DNA of 64,000 nucleotides, from assembly GCF_030409315.1 (NCBI RefSeq), contig NZ_JAUFPS010000038.1, positions 80,545-144,544 of the forward strand, in the 5' to 3' direction. Below the pieces are notes generated by a model. The model saw only the letters and a list, made by a program, of their open reading frames with translations, searched no databases and was not told the origin of the DNA. Position numbers and translations under genes: made by a program. This DNA comes from Mucilaginibacter flavus (GTDB lineage: Bacteria > Bacteroidota > Bacteroidia > Sphingobacteriales > Sphingobacteriaceae). This document shows positions 61,865 to 64,000 of the stretch, in pieces; position 1 is the first letter of the stretch, and every line of letters starts with the position of its first letter.

Positions 61865-62845
61865 TCAATACATAATGGTATCCCATGTCTTTTTAGCTGT
61901 AATATTCCAGTTGAATTGTTGGGCTCGTTTACGGCCTGTTTTGGAGAGTTCATGGTGTAATTTTTTATCATTAACTAATTGTTCTATCGCGTTTGCTATG
62001 CTGTCTATTTCAATTGGATTAACGAGCAGCGCATCTGCGCCCGCAATTTCGGGCATAGATGTTATATTGGAAGTAATCACAGGAGTACCTGATGCCATTG
62101 ACTCAATAACTGGCAAACCAAAACCTTCCATTAATGAAACAAATAATAATGCATATGCTCCTTTATATATCGATGGCAATTGTTCTTCTTTTATAAAACC
62201 CAAAAACTTCACCCTATTCTGCAAGCCTAATGATTCAATTACCTTCTTCAATTGATCGTCAATATCGCCAGATAATACAAAAAGATATTCTTTGCTTATT
62301 TTTGCTTTACTGAAACCTTGCAGCATTCGCAAAATATTTTTGTATTTGCGCCTATTGCCTACATATAAAAAATAAGGCCTGTTTAATGAATAAATTTCCT
62401 TATTCGATGCAAATGACGAATCGATGCCATTGTAAATAACTTCAATTTTATTCGGATCAATTTTTAACACCTCAACCATTTCGTTTTTGGTGTAATTTGA
62501 AACGGTAATAATTTTTTTTGATTTACCGGCTAAATTTGCAATCAGATGCTTCAAGTATATTTTATGGAAAAGCGTATAATAGTATAAATGATTTAGATCA
62601 TGAATTGTGATAACAAAAGGGATTTTAGATTGCCATGGTGGCATAAATGAAGGCGAATAAAATATTTCGGCATTAGATTCATTTATTTTTTTTCCCAAAT
62701 ACCATGGACTTAAAAGGTGCCCCAATTTCAAATCGAGATTTAAAGTTTGCATTTGAACAGAAGTTGGCTTTCTATCTATGATTTCTTTGTAAAGCCTTCC
62801 AATGCCAGTATCTCCTGCCCATCTTCCATCTGCAAGCACATTCAT
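61865..62845 (-). CDS. GT4 family glycosyltransferase
   Basis: 326 residues, shorter than the usual 350-400 of GT4. N-terminal half: DGRWAGDTGIGRLYKEI, with IHDLNHLYYYT around residue 83. C-terminal GT-B half: VGNRRKYKNILRML and the E-x7-E motif in EGFGLPVIESMASGTPVI, then ITSMPEIAGADALLVNP. It retains the sugar-nucleotide site and should be active. It probably adds a mannose or glucose-type residue. It lies 23 bp downstream of the polymerase gene and is likely co-transcribed with it. Confidence 0.9.
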   Translation of the reverse strand: MNVLADGRWAGDTGIGRLYKEIIDRKPTSVQMQTLNLDLKLGHLLSPWYLGKKINESNAEIFYSPSFMPPWQSKIPFVITIHDLNHLYYYTLFHKIYLKHLIANLAGKSKKIITVSNYTKNEMVEVLKIDPNKIEVIYNGIDSSFASNKEIYSLNRPYFLYVGNRRKYKNILRMLQGFSKAKISKEYLFVLSGDIDDQLKKVIESLGLQNRVKFLGFIKEEQLPSIYKGAYALLFVSLMEGFGLPVIESMASGTPVITSNITSMPEIAGADALLVNPIEIDSIANAIEQLVNDKKLHHELSKTGRKRAQQFNWNITAKKTWDTIMY

Positions 62846-62868
62846 GTTTTCTATCTTTAATTAAAGGG

Positions 62869-64000
62869 TTAGTCTATTTTATTATTAGTGTAAGCCACTT
62901 GTGCTGATGGTTTAACAATTATGCGAGACATAAAAATGAGGCATTTTGCAAATATTAAATTAACAACCATCATTACCAATGGATTTGTAGCACCTCCGAG
63001 CCCGAAAATACCACCAAAACCTACACAAATAAGCAATAAAAAAAATCTTACATTTTTCCTTTTCTCGGTTTGAACTTCATATTTCCCTAAAAAAAAGCCT
63101 AAAATTGATTGCTGAAAAACTATTTGCAACAAACCAAATAAACCAAAATCAACATAAGCCTGTCCAAATGGTCCAAATGATGGAGCTCCTAAATTTAACT
63201 CAGTAATAGTTGGATAAACACGGTAAGAGATATATAATGACCCGAAATACAAGGGTTTATTGGGCCATAACGCGCGGGGAATAAAAGGATAAAAGGCTTC
63301 TTCAAACAAAATCTTGCCGTGCAAATAGCCTTCATAAAAATAACTGTTAAAATGGCTTATCAGTATACTAAAGTTTGTTTGATACTCATTGCCAAAGCCC
63401 AATGCAAGTTCGATGATTTGCATACTATCTAAATCAAACGTTGTAAGCCAAAACAGCACAAATACCATAACGGGTAACGCCACTGAGATCATTACAAGAT
63501 ATTTATTATCCCTGTACTTTTCTTTATTTTCATCAATAATGAATAAGTAAATGAGCAAATATATAAATACCACTATTATTTTAGCTTTACTTCCGTATGG
63601 TAACCCAAAGATAATGGATAACAAAATATGAAGCCACTTTCGTTTATTATAAAACAGGCCGAGTATGATAAAAATATTGAAAAATGTACCAGCTACATAA
63701 AAAATTTGCCCTGTTCCTACCCTGCTCTCTGTGTAAACTACAAATCTTGAATTTATAAAAGTTCCCGAAAAGCCATAAACGGCTACCATATAAACAATAA
63801 AAACCAGGTTTATAAATAACGAGAACAAATAAAGGTTTTTAAAAAAATTGGTTTTGGCTATATCATAACTGATGGCTACTTTTTTCCCTTCGTTATACCT
63901 GCCAATTATATAAAATACAAACAATGATAAAAAAGATACCACATTGAACGCTAAGCCAATTGGCGATTTTATAATATCCATGCCAATTAAATCGGCAATA
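62869..64000 (-). CDS. Wzy-like oligosaccharide repeat-unit polymerase (5' end cut by window)
   Basis: At least 370 residues with about ten transmembrane segments and a large periplasmic loop near residues 225-280 (YPFIPRALWPNKPLYFGSLYISYRVYP), which is typical of O-antigen polymerase-type proteins. The frame stays open from the ATG at 63981 to the window edge, so the true start may be upstream. It would join repeat units at the periplasmic face. It precedes the GT4 gene by 23 bp on the same strand. Sequence conservation in this family is low, so the call relies on topology, the PRALWPNKP-type motif and context. Confidence 0.78.
   Translation of the reverse strand, partial: IADLIGMDIIKSPIGLAFNVVSFLSLFVFYIIGRYNEGKKVAISYDIAKTNFFKNLYLFSLFINLVFIVYMVAVYGFSGTFINSRFVVYTESRVGTGQIFYVAGTFFNIFIILGLFYNKRKWLHILLSIIFGLPYGSKAKIIVVFIYLLIYLFIIDENKEKYRDNKYLVMISVALPVMVFVLFWLTTFDLDSMQIIELALGFGNEYQTNFSILISHFNSYFYEGYLHGKILFEEAFYPFIPRALWPNKPLYFGSLYISYRVYPTITELNLGAPSFGPFGQAYVDFGLFGLLQIVFQQSILGFFLGKYEVQTEKRKNVRFFLLLICVGFGGIFGLGGATNPLVMMVVNLIFAKCLIFMSRIIVKPSAQVAYTNNKID

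Overview
The window looks like chromosomal DNA of a Bacteroidota bacterium, most likely family Sphingobacteriaceae (Mucilaginibacter/Pedobacter-like). The evidence is four SusC/SusD outer-membrane pairs, ECF sigma/FecR regulators with STN-domain SusC receptors, lipoproteins with a CKK or CSK start, TAnnTTTG-type promoter elements, an HmuY-like protein, GH76 enzymes, and short palindromic intergenic repeats of the kind common in this family. Genus is inference only. No tRNA, rRNA or CRISPR array was seen.

Layout. (1) 1-4663: the end of a prophage, with a tail-fibre/baseplate protein ending in an SGNH esterase, a membrane O-acyltransferase cargo gene, a holin-like protein and a TM/coiled-coil protein. 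(2) 4728-17206, minus strand: an alpha-mannan-type polysaccharide utilisation locus (ECF sigma, FecR, SusC, SusD, SusE-like, two GH76), with a two-component-type kinase inverted between sigma and fecR. (3) 17417-34074: a phosphorus/lipid-headgroup locus with a Tat-exported phospholipase C, an HpnW-like FAD amine oxidase, a DUF5690/MFS transporter, an XRE-cupin regulator, a PhnZ-type HD oxygenase, a SusC/SusD pair, two secreted phosphoesterases and a GDPD. (4) 34045-34976: a small GNAT toxin-antitoxin-like module between two perfect 35-bp direct repeats copied from the 3' end of the GDPD gene. (5) 35140-38958: a heme-acquisition locus (HmuY-like protein, TonB receptor, divergent AraC regulator with a 21-bp-spaced direct-repeat operator). 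(6) 39074-41855: a deformylase-like protein, a Tat-exported Gfo/Idh/MocA oxidoreductase and two palindromic repeat elements. (7) 41897-57461: a second ECF/FecR locus with two tandem SusC/SusD pairs and a DUF1735 lipoprotein, its sigma gene separated from fecR by an ATPase and an SDR gene. (8) 57791-64000: a DUF4397 lipoprotein, then exopolysaccharide genes (initiating glycosyl-phosphotransferase, GT2, GT4, Wzy-like polymerase cut by the window edge).

Most interesting points. The phosphorus locus reads as a PUL-style pathway that strips, imports and oxidises lipid head groups, with phosphonolipids as an attractive but unproven substrate. In both ECF/FecR loci a plus-strand terminator sits between fecR and susC, and a TAnnTTTG element overlaps the susC start codon. 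Together they predict cis-antisense RNAs of about 110 nt over the susC leader, like DonS of Bacteroides fragilis. The GNAT module between 35-bp repeats looks like a recent insertion.
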